Source of the DNA: Leeuwenhoekiella marinoflava DSM 3653
GTDB taxonomy: Bacteria; Bacteroidota; Bacteroidia; Flavobacteriales; Flavobacteriaceae
Direction of reading: 5' to 3'
Length of the DNA: 64,000 bases
Assembly (NCBI RefSeq): GCF_900129005.1
Contig: NZ_FQUN01000014.1
Location: 1 to 64,000 of the forward strand
This document shows positions 8,025 through 16,586 of the stretch, one piece after another. Numbering within the stretch: the first letter of the stretch is position 1; every line of letters begins with the position of its first letter. The position numbers were made by a program, and so were the translations under genes. The notes under the pieces were generated by a model, which had not been told where the DNA came from, did no database searches, and saw only the letters and a list, made by a program, of their open reading frames with translations.

Positions 8025-9128
8025 ATGTATAATTGGCAACACGAAGACTGGCCTAATTTTAAGTATACTACAACTGCAATCGAAGAGAAGCTCTTTGAAT
8101 TCAGCCAAAGAGCCGGTCGCGTTAATGGTATATTAGAAGGGCTTTCAGAAACGATGCAAATGGAAGCTATCTTATCGCTAATGGTTGCTGAGGCTGTGAA
8201 AACTTCAGAAATAGAGGGAGAATACCTGAGTCGGGAAGATGTGATGTCTTCTATACGAAACCATATGGGTTATTGTACACCTAAAGCGGTCAAAGACCCA
8301 ATGGCGCGGGGTGTGGGAGATTTAATGGTGCGGGTTAGGCAAAATTTTGCAGAACCTTTGACAGACCTGGTATTATTTGAATGGCACAGAACGCTATTAG
8401 CGAGTGCTAGACGCATTAACACCGGGCAATGGCGTAAGCACAGTGAACCTATGCAGATCGTGTCCGGTACCTGGGCCAAGGAGAAGATCCATTTTGAAGC
8501 TCCGCCTTCCCATTTGCTTCCGAATGAAATGCAAGCTTTTATAAAGTGGTTTAATGAATCTCATCCAGAAGGAGCCAACCCTATTAAAAAACCACTTATC
8601 CGTTCAGCGATTGCACATCTGTATTTTGAGAGCATTCACCCTTTTGAAGATGGAAATGGAAGAATAGGAAGGGCACTATCTGAAAAGGCGCTATCTCAAG
8701 ACTTAAACCGCCCTATTCTGCTCAGTCTTTCAAAAGCAATAGAGCACGATAAACAAGCCTATTATAAGGCTCTAAAAAACACGCAGCAGTCCAATGAAAT
8801 AACCGATTGGATTATCTACTTCGTCAATACTGTGTTAGAAGCTCAATCTCAGGCGGAAGAGCTTGTTTCTTTTACTTTGAGAAAAGCCCGTTTTTTTGAT
8901 CGCCATAGAAATTCCCTGAATGACCGCCAATTAAAGGTCGTCAATCGAATGCTTGATGAAGAACCGGAAGGGTTTAAAGGGGGGATGACGGCAAAAAAGT
9001 ACATTGCCCTTACCAAAACATCAAAAGCAACAGCAACGCGTGACCTTCAGGATTTGGCAGCTAAAAAGCTATTTATACCTAGTGGGGAGGGACGTAGTAC
9101 ACGCTATGAAATCAACTTTGAGGACTAA
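8025..9128 (+). CDS. Fic-family protein with DUF4172-type N-terminus and C-terminal winged helix
   Basis: 367 residues. Fic enzymes transfer AMP (or another nucleotide part) to hydroxyl side chains. The catalytic motif HPFEDGNGRIGR is complete at residues 205-216. An N-terminal inhibitory motif of the (S/T)xxxE(G/N) type, TSEIEG, is at about 60-65, so the enzyme is probably autoinhibited. The N-terminal 80 residues resemble the DUF4172 module. The last 80 residues look like a winged helix (TKTSKATATRDLQDLAAKK). The gene stands alone with two operator copies in front, consistent with autorepression (inference). Its target protein is unknown. Confidence 0.9.
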   Translation: MYNWQHEDWPNFKYTTTAIEEKLFEFSQRAGRVNGILEGLSETMQMEAILSLMVAEAVKTSEIEGEYLSREDVMSSIRNHMGYCTPKAVKDPMARGVGDLMVRVRQNFAEPLTDLVLFEWHRTLLASARRINTGQWRKHSEPMQIVSGTWAKEKIHFEAPPSHLLPNEMQAFIKWFNESHPEGANPIKKPLIRSAIAHLYFESIHPFEDGNGRIGRALSEKALSQDLNRPILLSLSKAIEHDKQAYYKALKNTQQSNEITDWIIYFVNTVLEAQSQAEELVSFTLRKARFFDRHRNSLNDRQLKVVNRMLDEEPEGFKGGMTAKKYIALTKTSKATATRDLQDLAAKKLFIPSGEGRSTRYEINFED

Positions 9129-9201
9129 AGCTTTTTGAGTGTATTTGATTGTAACCCTTTTCTCGTTAAAGACTTAGATTATTTTTTATACCTTTATAGT
9201 A

Positions 9202-9295
9202 TCAAATACCATCAGTCTTAATGTTCTTTTAAATGAAGTGAATTATTCGGTGAATAGATCGAGTAATTCAGCTGTAAGATACAGGAAATATAGGG
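9202..9295. repeat. imperfect direct repeat bracketing fic, right copy
   Basis: Begins TCAAATACCATCAGTCT and ends CAGGAAATATAGGG. It is the counterpart of 7585-7666; the outer blocks align closely while the middle differs in length. Confidence 0.5.
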
Positions 9296-9369
9296 GGAGA
9301 GGTGGTTTCCAAATTACCTGCACCCCGATGAAATAAGTATTTAACATATATTGTTTTATATCTAATTCT

Positions 9370-9515
9370 ATGAAAACTAGTAAAATTAAATTTTTACTGA
9401 TTTTTTTTATCTGATTGTAGGTATATTTAAAGGTGTCCTTTTTGGGATCAGGATTTTTTTCAAAGTCAATCTATTTGTTCTCATTTTGCAGACTTGTTAC
9501 TTCGACTTGAGGTAA
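9370..9515 (+). pseudogene. possible frameshifted small membrane-protein gene
   Basis: An ATG opens MKTSKIKFLLIFFI and stops within a T8 run. If one extra T were present, the frame would continue through a hydrophobic stretch (LIVGIFKGVLFGIRIFFKV) to a TAA at 9513-9515, giving about 48 residues. This could be a decayed gene, a sequencing error in the homopolymer, or chance in AT-rich DNA. No homologue is recognised. Confidence 0.2.
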
Positions 9516-9547
9516 TTTACGTAATTTCCCCGCTCTAAATTTACAGT

Positions 9548-10354
9548 ATGTCGTCTCAAGTAGTTTTGATCACAGGAGCCTCTTCCGGAATAGGAAAATC
9601 AATAGCAGAATTTTTAGTTACTAAAGGATTTAAGGTTTATGGCACCAGCCGAAAGCCTAAGCAGCATTCAGAAAATGGGGTTCAATTTTTAGCACTTGAT
9701 GTAACCCAAGAAAAAACAGTTTCTACTGCGGTTGATCAAATTCTAAAAGTTGAAGGTCGATTGGATATTCTTATTAATAATGCCGGAAAGGGAATTACCG
9801 GCCCGCTAGAAGAAATCCCGGAAGACGAACTCAAATCTATTTTTGAAACCAATTATTTTGGACCGCTACGGGTGATAAAAGCTGTTTTACCAACCATGCG
9901 CAAGCAAGCAAGTGGACTTATTATTAATGTGACTTCAATAGCCGGGTATATGGGCTTACCGTATCGTAGTGCTTATTCTGCTACAAAAGGAGCTTTAGGT
10001 TTAACCACCGAAGCTTTGCGTATGGAGTTGAAGGAGTTTAACATAAAACTCACTAATGTAGCTCCAGGTGATTTTGCTACTAATATAGCTTCTGGTCGTT
10101 ATCACGCACCTTTATTAGAAGGTTCTCCTTACGCTGAGAATTATGGTAAATCACTCTCTTTGATGGATGAGCATGTAGATCATGGTGAAGATCCTCAAAA
10201 AATGGGTGAAGCAGTTTATGCTATTATTAGTACTAAAGAACCTAAAGTACATTATAAAGTAGGGGCATTTATGCAGAAAATTTCTGTGTTTTTAAAAGGA
10301 GTTCTTCCTGGCAAAATGTATGAGCGTTTGCTGCTTAAACATTATAAATTATAG
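9548..10354 (+). CDS. short-chain dehydrogenase/reductase
   Basis: 268 residues, a classical SDR. It has TGASSGIG near residue 9, NNAG near 79, catalytic Ser in NVTSIAG, YSATK for Tyr/Lys, and APGDFATNIA after it. The C-terminal extension with KVHYKVGAFMQKISVFLKGV resembles the 'oxidoreductase, SDR family' proteins related to retinol/sphingosine-type reductases. It is an NAD(P)-linked cytosolic enzyme of unknown substrate. It precedes the aldolase gene in the same direction with a 123-bp gap containing a promoter. Confidence 0.9.
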   Translation: MSSQVVLITGASSGIGKSIAEFLVTKGFKVYGTSRKPKQHSENGVQFLALDVTQEKTVSTAVDQILKVEGRLDILINNAGKGITGPLEEIPEDELKSIFETNYFGPLRVIKAVLPTMRKQASGLIINVTSIAGYMGLPYRSAYSATKGALGLTTEALRMELKEFNIKLTNVAPGDFATNIASGRYHAPLLEGSPYAENYGKSLSLMDEHVDHGEDPQKMGEAVYAIISTKEPKVHYKVGAFMQKISVFLKGVLPGKMYERLLLKHYKL

Positions 10355-10435
10355 TCTACAAGTTAGTTTAGTGTAAGTTAAACACTTATATTTTTTTTAA
10401 ATGCTATCTTCTTAAAAATTAACGATTATATTGCG

Positions 10436-10443
10436 TAATTTTG
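10436..10443 (+). promoter_or_regulatory. promoter -7 element of the aldolase gene
   Basis: TAATTTTG matches TAnnTTTG exactly, 34 bp before the ATG. A -33 TTG is not evident. Confidence 0.55.
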
Positions 10444-10477
10444 AAACTCAATATTTTTGATAATCTAAATTCTTCAT

Positions 10478-11134
10478 ATGAAATTTTTTATTGATACAGC
10501 AAATCTAGACCAAATTAAAGAAGCTCAAGAACTAGGTGTTCTTGATGGTGTAACTACAAATCCATCTTTGATGGCTAAAGAGGGCATCAGTGGGAGAGAA
10601 AATATATTAAAACATTACGTAGCTATTTGCAATCTTGTTGATGGTGATGTAAGTGCTGAGGTAATCGCTACAGATTTTGACGGAATGGTTAAAGAAGGTG
10701 AGGAGCTTGCTGCACTTCACGAACAAATCGTTGTAAAAATACCTATGATTAAAGACGGTATCAAAGCGTTAAAATATTTTAGCGATAAAGGTATCCGTAC
10801 AAATTGTACTTTAGTATTTTCTGTAGGTCAGGCATTATTAGCTGCAAAAGCAGGTGCTAGTTATGTTTCTCCATTCTTAGGTCGTCTTGATGACATCTCT
10901 ACAGATGGTTTACAACTTATAGCTGATATTCGTTTAGTATATGATAACTATGCTTTTGAAACTGAAATCTTAGCAGCTTCTATACGTCACACAATGCATG
11001 TTATTGACTGTGCTAAATTAGGTTCAGACGTTATGACCGGACCATTAAGCTCTATTGAAGGTTTGTTAAAACACCCATTAACTGATATCGGTTTAGAGAA
11101 ATTCTTAGCAGATTACAATAAGGGAAATAGCTAA
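10478..11134 (+). CDS. fsa: fructose-6-phosphate aldolase / transaldolase-like protein
   Basis: 218 residues, typical of the short (TalC/Fsa) transaldolase branch, forming a cytosolic TIM barrel. It acts in sugar-phosphate metabolism, cleaving fructose 6-phosphate or transferring dihydroxyacetone units. The signature VTTNPSL is near residue 27, the Schiff-base Lys lies in VVKIPM (about residue 86), and the phosphate loop [13 protein letters not shown] is intact. It is monocistronic, with its own promoter and a terminator. The split between aldolase and transaldolase activity cannot be made from sequence alone. Confidence 0.92.
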   Translation: MKFFIDTANLDQIKEAQELGVLDGVTTNPSLMAKEGISGRENILKHYVAICNLVDGDVSAEVIATDFDGMVKEGEELAALHEQIVVKIPMIKDGIKALKYFSDKGIRTNCTLVFSVGQALLAAKAGASYVSPFLGRLDDISTDGLQLIADIRLVYDNYAFETEILAASIRHTMHVIDCAKLGSDVMTGPLSSIEGLLKHPLTDIGLEKFLADYNKGNS

Positions 11135-11157
11135 TAGCTCTCTTTGATATATAAATT

Positions 11158-11184
11158 AAAACTCGCTTTTAGCGGGTTTTTTTT
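11158..11184 (+). terminator. terminator of the aldolase gene
   Basis: AAACTCGC pairs with GCGGGTTT (one G-U pair) around a 5-nt loop, followed by a run of eight T. Confidence 0.8.
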
Positions 11185-11305
11185 ATGTGTGATAATTTGG
11201 GTTGAGGCCTTAATTAATTCAGTATCAGGAATACTTGTGGTTTCAATCATTAGCTAACTTGTAAGCTTTTATAGTATACACTTTCTAATTAAGCAGGTTT
11301 CAGAA

Positions 11306-12724
11306 TTACTTATTCAATCCCTGAAGCAATTCATTCTCAAAATTGCTACTGAATATATTTGCGTGTGCATTAATAATGATGCCGTTACGATCTAAAATAA
11401 ATGTTTTAAGAAGCGAGTTTAAGGCTAGGTCTTGCGAAAGTTCGTCAAAGCTGTCTTTAATGAAATATTGCTTCGCTATATCAAATTGGTAGCGGTTGAT
11501 TGTTCTTTGCCATTTATCGAAATCATCATTCACATTAATAGCGATATAGGTATACTCAGGATATTTTTGGATTAGCGTTTTAGCTAATTTTTGAGCACGA
11601 AGCGCGTGAGATTTTCGTGCAGAAGACCAGAAGAATACAAAAGTTGGTCTTTTTATAATTTGATCAAGAGTGAGTGTATCACTATCAGAGTTTATAAGCT
11701 TCTCGTTAGGAATGTGTTTTCCGGTTTCAATCTTCTTATTAGCCTCATATAATTCTTGAATAAGAATTCTGTCTTGTTCAGAGGTAATACGTTCCATATA
11801 CATATCGTAGAGCGTTTGGCCTCCTTTTTTATCATTGCTGTTTGCTAAGTAATCTTTAATAGTTCGAGTGAGTAAAAAACTTTCTACAGAATCATTAGAT
11901 ATTTTAGAGTTGATAATTCTTAGTTTATGTAGGTTGTGTGTGAATGATAGTGGGTTGTAAGGTTCTTCTTTGTAATAATCTTTAAAAGCTGCCTGGTTAA
12001 AATAGTTGATTAAGAAGCGTTGATAGCTGTAGAGATCTAATAATCCAGAGTCATTAAAGTCTGCTTGCTCTCTATAGTTGTAAAAAGATTTCGGAAAGCT
12101 TTCTAAGAACTTTATTCGATCTACACCAAAGTGTGACATAGGATATACCTCTTGACGCGCATAAAAATCGTAGTCAACAATAGCGTGAATTATTTTTTGA
12201 AAGGAAACACTAGCATCGTATTTTTGAAAAAAGCGAGAAACAATAGCTTCCCGGTTTTCTTTCATTTTAATAATACTTCTTGTAAAAGTTTCAGGATCTT
12301 GTTGATAAACTTCTTGCTGAAGCATCAAGTCATTTTCCTGCTCATTTTGAAGATAGAGTTCTATCATCAGGTTGTTTTTTACAGCACCATAGCCTGTAAA
12401 AGTGAGAGTTTCGTCAAATTCAAAAGTATTTACCCTAAGAAGTAAGCTGTCATTAGGTTCAACATAAATGACTTGTCCTTCATTATGAAAAACCTGATAA
12501 AGTCCCTGTTTAAAATCTGAAAATTTATAGAGGAAACGGTTGTTTTGATCCAGCTTAATACTATCTATAAGTTTATCATCCTTTTTAAGAAGTAAAAAGT
12601 TAGAAGTAGGATTGATTATTTGACCACCTATATATGTGCCGGATTCTGTTTTTTGCGTTTCTTTTGAGCAACCTATTAAAAGTATCAGGGATATACAGAT
12701 GGCTACAAGTAGCTTAGCGCTCAT
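11306..12724 (-). CDS. thioredoxin-fold lipoprotein lacking CxxC
   Basis: 472 residues with a lipoprotein signal (ISLILLIGC, Cys about residue 19). The middle part (about 30-330) is mostly helical and of unknown fold. The C-terminal 130 residues resemble the TlpA/AhpC thioredoxin fold of Bacteroidota redox lipoproteins: TFVFFWSSARKSHALRAQKL, then YTYIAINVND, then FILDRNGIIINAHAN. The redox motif WCxxC is replaced by WSSARK, so thiol-disulfide exchange is unlikely; a binding or chaperone-like role is possible. It is transcribed divergently from the ABC-F gene with its own -7 element. Confidence 0.75.
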   Translation of the reverse strand: MSAKLLVAICISLILLIGCSKETQKTESGTYIGGQIINPTSNFLLLKKDDKLIDSIKLDQNNRFLYKFSDFKQGLYQVFHNEGQVIYVEPNDSLLLRVNTFEFDETLTFTGYGAVKNNLMIELYLQNEQENDLMLQQEVYQQDPETFTRSIIKMKENREAIVSRFFQKYDASVSFQKIIHAIVDYDFYARQEVYPMSHFGVDRIKFLESFPKSFYNYREQADFNDSGLLDLYSYQRFLINYFNQAAFKDYYKEEPYNPLSFTHNLHKLRIINSKISNDSVESFLLTRTIKDYLANSNDKKGGQTLYDMYMERITSEQDRILIQELYEANKKIETGKHIPNEKLINSDSDTLTLDQIIKRPTFVFFWSSARKSHALRAQKLAKTLIQKYPEYTYIAINVNDDFDKWQRTINRYQFDIAKQYFIKDSFDELSQDLALNSLLKTFILDRNGIIINAHANIFSSNFENELLQGLNK

Positions 12725-12776
12725 AAAATATTGAGATAGAAATATTGCAATAAAAATGAATATTGGTTAAATGCAT

Positions 12777-12784
12777 CAAATGTA
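12777..12784 (-). promoter_or_regulatory. promoter -7 element of the thioredoxin-fold lipoprotein
   Basis: On the minus strand this reads TACATTTG, an exact TAnnTTTG, about 50 bp before the start codon. Confidence 0.5.
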
Positions 12785-12869
12785 ATTGTGACACGTTAAC
12801 TCTGCTGTTAATTGTGCGTTAAAACATAGAATATAAAAGTTAATATTTCTTCTTTTAGCTTATTAGCTG

Positions 12870-12877
12870 TATTTTTG
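12870..12877 (+). promoter_or_regulatory. promoter -7 element of the ABC-F gene
   Basis: TATTTTTG matches TAnnTTTG. It overlaps an upstream in-frame TTG at 12875, which therefore cannot be the translation start; the ATG at 12908 fits. Confidence 0.6.
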
Positions 12878-12907
12878 CAAATCATTATAAAATCAGGGCT
12901 TAAGCTT

Positions 12908-14533
12908 ATGTTATCAGTATCAAATTTATCTGTACAGTTTGGAAAACGCGTCTTATTTGACGAAGTAAATGTTTCTTTTACTCAAGGGAACTGCTACGGG
13001 ATTATTGGCGCAAATGGTGCAGGAAAATCTACTTTTTTAAAAATAATTTCAGGAAAAGAAGACGCTACAAGTGGTCATGTACATCTTGAACCCGGTAAGC
13101 GTATGTCTGTTTTAGAGCAGGATCATTATGCTTATGATGAGCATACGGTTCTAGAAACGGTTTTAATAGGTAATAAACCATTATTTAAAATAAAAACTGA
13201 AATAGATGCTTTATATGCAGATTATTCTGATGAAAATGCAGATCGTATAGGTGAATTACAAGTAGAATTTGAGGAGATGAACGGTTGGAACGCAGATAGT
13301 GATGCCGCTGCATTATTGTCTAGTTTGGGTATACCCGAAGATTTACACTACAGTCTGGTAAAAGATCTTGACAGTAAGCAAAAGGTGCGGGTTTTATTAG
13401 CTCAGGCACTTTTTGGAAATCCGGATGTTTTGATTATGGATGAGCCAACTAACGACTTGGATTACGAGACTATAAGTTGGTTAGAAAACTTTTTAGCAAA
13501 TTATGATAACTGTGTAATTGTTGTATCTCACGACCGTCACTTTTTAGATGCAGTTTGTACCCATATTTCAGATATAGATTTTGGTAAAATTTCACACTTC
13601 AGCGGTAACTATATGTTCTGGTATGAGTCTTCTCAATTAGCAGCGCGTCAACGAGCTCAACAGAATAAGAAAGCTGAAGAAAAGAAGAAAGAACTAGAAG
13701 AATTCATTCGTCGTTTTAGTGCAAACGTAGCTAAGAGTAAACAAGCTACTTCGCGTAAAAAGATGATTGAAAAGCTTAATGTAAACGATATTAAGCCTTC
13801 AAGCAGAAGATATCCGGCAATCATTTTTGAGCGTGAGCGTGAAGCAGGAGATCAGATCTTAAATGTTGAAAAATTATCATCTTCAATAGATGGGGAGATT
13901 CTGTTTAAAAATGTGAATCTTAATCTGGCTAAAGGAGATAAGGTTGTTATTTATTCTAAAGATAGTAGAGCTACCAGTGCTTTTTATGAAATTATAAATG
14001 GAAAGCAAAAAGCATTAGAAGGAAAGTATGAGTGGGGTGTAACTACGAATCAATCTTATTTACCCGTTGATAATCAAGAATACTTTGAAAACGATTTGAC
14101 TTTGGTTGATTGGTTACGTCAATATGCTAAAACTGAACAGGAACGTGAAGAAGTGTATTTACGTGGTTTCTTAGGGAAGATGATCTTTTCAGGAGAGGAA
14201 GCTTTAAAAACTTCTAATGTATTATCTGGGGGAGAGAAAGTGCGTTGTATGTTGAGTAGAATGATGATGCAGCGCGCTAATGTGTTGATGTTTGATGAGC
14301 CTACAAACCACTTAGATTTGGAGTCTATTACTGCGATAAACAACAGTTTGAAGAACTTTAAAGGAACCATTCTTCTTACAACAAGCGATCACGAGTTTGC
14401 ACAAACCGTAGGTAATCGTATTGTAGAGTTAACTCCGGGTGGATCAATTGATCGTTATCTTACTTTTGATGATTATATGAATGATCCTAAAATAAAAGAG
14501 CAACGCGAGCAGATGTATGCTGTAGAAGCATAA
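12908..14533 (+). CDS. ABC-F family ATPase (YbiT/Uup-like), asymmetric
   Basis: 541 residues from the ATG. ABC-F proteins are cytosolic twin-ATPase factors that act on ribosomes. NBD1 has a good Walker A (GANGAGKST) and Walker B/D-loop (IMDEPTNDLD) but a changed signature, LDSKQK instead of LSGGEK. NBD2 is the reverse: its Walker A is lost (YSKDSRATS), while LSGGEKVR and MFDEPTNHLD are intact. So one composite ATP site is complete and the other is degenerate. The charged linker (about 245-305) between the domains is present. The start was chosen because the earlier TTG lies inside the promoter. Monocistronic. Confidence 0.93.
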   Translation: MLSVSNLSVQFGKRVLFDEVNVSFTQGNCYGIIGANGAGKSTFLKIISGKEDATSGHVHLEPGKRMSVLEQDHYAYDEHTVLETVLIGNKPLFKIKTEIDALYADYSDENADRIGELQVEFEEMNGWNADSDAAALLSSLGIPEDLHYSLVKDLDSKQKVRVLLAQALFGNPDVLIMDEPTNDLDYETISWLENFLANYDNCVIVVSHDRHFLDAVCTHISDIDFGKISHFSGNYMFWYESSQLAARQRAQQNKKAEEKKKELEEFIRRFSANVAKSKQATSRKKMIEKLNVNDIKPSSRRYPAIIFEREREAGDQILNVEKLSSSIDGEILFKNVNLNLAKGDKVVIYSKDSRATSAFYEIINGKQKALEGKYEWGVTTNQSYLPVDNQEYFENDLTLVDWLRQYAKTEQEREEVYLRGFLGKMIFSGEEALKTSNVLSGGEKVRCMLSRMMMQRANVLMFDEPTNHLDLESITAINNSLKNFKGTILLTTSDHEFAQTVGNRIVELTPGGSIDRYLTFDDYMNDPKIKEQREQMYAVEA

Positions 14534-14560
14534 TAGTATACGACTTTAATATCTTATATA

Positions 14561-14597
14561 AAAAAAGTCCGCAATTTTTTAATCGCGGACTTTTTTT
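14561..14597. terminator. bidirectional terminator
   Basis: AAAAAAGTCCGC and GCGGACTTTTTT form a strong stem with A and T tracts on either side. It serves the ABC-F gene and the convergent lipoprotein gene. Confidence 0.85.
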
Positions 14598-14612
14598 ATG
14601 TATGTAATTTAC

Positions 14613-15212
14613 TTATTCAGCTGCAACAGTATAGGAAAAACGGTTTGCAGGATCTTGCCCTTCAATAGTCGTTTTTAATTCTACGATATCTGTTGTTTGT
14701 CTATCTCGTAGTATAACGTAAAATGCATCATCAACAGCTTCGCTATAAGGTGATAGGTAAAAACTTCCAGCTTCGGTCAATTTAATACCTAAACGAGCAG
14801 TATAGGCATTTCCATTTTTGAGCCCTGCAATAGCTAAGCCTTTAAGCTCAGGTATGATTTCACCAGTACCATTCTGTTCAACAATAAATACATCATCTGT
14901 ATTAAATGCGATAGGGGTATCTTGCTCAGTATCTTCTGTCTCATATCTGAAAAAATAAGTTTCTGCAAATTGAGCATTAGGCACTAATTCTGCTAGACTA
15001 ATATCTTCATCTTGATCACTTACTAGAGTTGTGGGTACTGTTAAGTCAATATACAGTGTGTCATTGAGTGAATACGTCTCTTGAGCTTCAGGGATAGTTA
15101 TCAAATCAGAAACATCAAAAGGATTGTAAATAGGTTCTATATAATCATCAGTGTCTGAACAAGAGATGATTAATCCGGTTAAGCTTAAAAGTAAAAAGTT
15201 CGAAAATTTCAT
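14613..15212 (-). CDS. hypothetical lipoprotein
   Basis: 199 residues with a lipoprotein signal (LLLSLTGLIISC, Cys about 18) followed by an acidic stretch, SDTDDY, so it is probably surface or periplasmic. No known domain is recognised; the rest is beta-rich and acidic, with predicted strands around YSLNDTLYIDLTVP and TAYTARLGIKLTEAGSFYLS. It is monocistronic. The function is unknown. Confidence 0.75.
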   Translation of the reverse strand: MKFSNFLLLSLTGLIISCSDTDDYIEPIYNPFDVSDLITIPEAQETYSLNDTLYIDLTVPTTLVSDQDEDISLAELVPNAQFAETYFFRYETEDTEQDTPIAFNTDDVFIVEQNGTGEIIPELKGLAIAGLKNGNAYTARLGIKLTEAGSFYLSPYSEAVDDAFYVILRDRQTTDIVELKTTIEGQDPANRFSYTVAAE

Positions 15213-15279
15213 TAGTTGTAATTTATATTGGTTTATAACTACAACGTAGATGAAGGTTTTTGTAATTAGTTGCGTCTGG

Positions 15280-15798
15280 CTATCTAGTTTTTGTAAAATG
15301 TCTTACCAGCGTTACGGTACAGAACAATGCGATAAAACTACTCAAGAGAATTCGATAGGTGGGAAGTTGTTGCCCTTCAAGTAATGGGTAGAGTCTCCAT
15401 AAAGAATACATCAACAAACCTACATTTAAAGCTATATTAAAAAAGGAACGCTTCGGCTTTTCTTCTTTTGAGATAAGTGGTCGTGCAGCTTTTAATTCTG
15501 TAGTATGATCTTCTAAACGACTGTCTTTAGCTTGTTGTTCTAATTCTGTATCAGTAAGATTGGATTCTGAGAATGTTTTTTCTGTAATGTATTTAGCGCG
15601 TACTAAATCTTCTTTTTTAACGGAAAGTAAAGCCTGACTTCCGTAATCACTCAGAGGGCCAAAGCCAGCTCTTAACGCACTGTCTTGATCATTGCGGATG
15701 ACGCTGCTAATACCAGCTTCATCTAATTTATTTTTTAAGAAATTCACATTTATTTCAGAGCCTGTATAAACGCGCTCATAACTAGAATCTTTGATCAT
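15280..15798 (-). CDS. DUF2007 domain protein with membrane anchor
   Basis: 172 residues. The N-terminal 70 residues match the DUF2007 'putative signal transducing' fold (RVYTGSEINVNFLKNKLDEA, later LLSVKKEDLVRAKYI). The C-terminal part has two hydrophobic segments (about 125-160) that look like membrane helices. It starts within the stop region of the gene upstream (4-bp overlap), so the two are coupled. The role is unknown; the family is small and uncharacterised. Confidence 0.75.
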   Translation of the reverse strand: MIKDSSYERVYTGSEINVNFLKNKLDEAGISSVIRNDQDSALRAGFGPLSDYGSQALLSVKKEDLVRAKYITEKTFSESNLTDTELEQQAKDSRLEDHTTELKAARPLISKEEKPKRSFFNIALNVGLLMYSLWRLYPLLEGQQLPTYRILLSSFIALFCTVTLVRHFTKTR

Positions 15799-16517
15799 TG
15801 TGCTTTATCGTATTGACACTTCCAGATAGCGGTATTAAAATTTTTACCTAGTGCAAAACCGTAAAATAGTACAATTGCAGCGATAGATTTAAACATAAAA
15901 AAGAAAACCATCACATCCTGACTGAATGATTGCTCTGGGGCAAACAAACCATCTGGAATCAATGCTGTAGCGATAAGGCTAGAGAGTAATATAGCTACAA
16001 TGATGTTTTCAAGCCTTTTAAACGGCCACATCGTTAATTTACGTAGTGGATGCAAATCATCCCCCCATTTGTGAATTAAATAATAATGACCATTACCCAT
16101 AGGAGCAAATAATAGCGGATCATCTGTTTTGTTTAAAACAAACATCTTAGATGGCGCCATTATTTTAAATCCTTTTAAAATAGTTTGATGCTCTTCCTCG
16201 AGATCTTTAATTTCATTTAGAGCTTCTTGTGGAAATGTTCCTTTAAAGAAGCAGGTATCTAAAAAACGTAACCGGTAATTCACGCAGATTTTTTTAATAC
16301 TGTTTTCGTTAAAAATACGTTTAGTATCTAACAGGTTAAAATCAAAATCTGTAATATCTGCTTCAGCATTTTTAGAGAGGTTGTCTAATATTCGTTGATT
16401 ACTCGACGGTGTTTTTCTAATAAAATTAGTTACCCATTTTAAAACAGCGGCCTCACTAGTTGCGCGATGTTGCTCACGAAGCAATTTATCGTGAATATTG
16501 GTTCTTTTTAAAAGCAT
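15795..16517 (-). CDS. hypothetical membrane protein
   Basis: 240 residues with no recognised domain. The first 170 residues are polar, with a Lys-rich start. Two hydrophobic stretches follow (IIVAILLSSLIATALI and VMVFFFMFKSIAAIVLFYGF), so the protein is probably anchored in the inner membrane with a cytosolic N-terminal part. It lies 4 bp into the DUF2007 gene and 70 bp after pheT in the same direction; whether it shares pheT's transcript is unclear. Confidence 0.65.
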   Translation of the reverse strand: MLLKRTNIHDKLLREQHRATSEAAVLKWVTNFIRKTPSSNQRILDNLSKNAEADITDFDFNLLDTKRIFNENSIKKICVNYRLRFLDTCFFKGTFPQEALNEIKDLEEEHQTILKGFKIMAPSKMFVLNKTDDPLLFAPMGNGHYYLIHKWGDDLHPLRKLTMWPFKRLENIIVAILLSSLIATALIPDGLFAPEQSFSQDVMVFFFMFKSIAAIVLFYGFALGKNFNTAIWKCQYDKAQ

Positions 16518-16586
16518 TTTTCTTTTTTTAGAATCTTAAAGTTAACCAATTGATCACGAACGCACAATACTCTAAATGCTAAAGTA

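Larger units (their letters stand above)
9129..9547. other. 419-bp intergenic region
   Basis: It holds the right copy of the repeat bracketing fic (9202-9295) and a possible broken small membrane-protein frame (9370-9515, listed separately). No other gene is seen. The Fic stop codon and the SDR start are the borders between accessory and core DNA as judged by content. Confidence 0.4.

Noticed and set aside
12875-12907. Upstream TTG start for the ABC-F gene
   Set aside because: The TTG is part of the TATTTTTG -7 element, so it would not be in the transcript.
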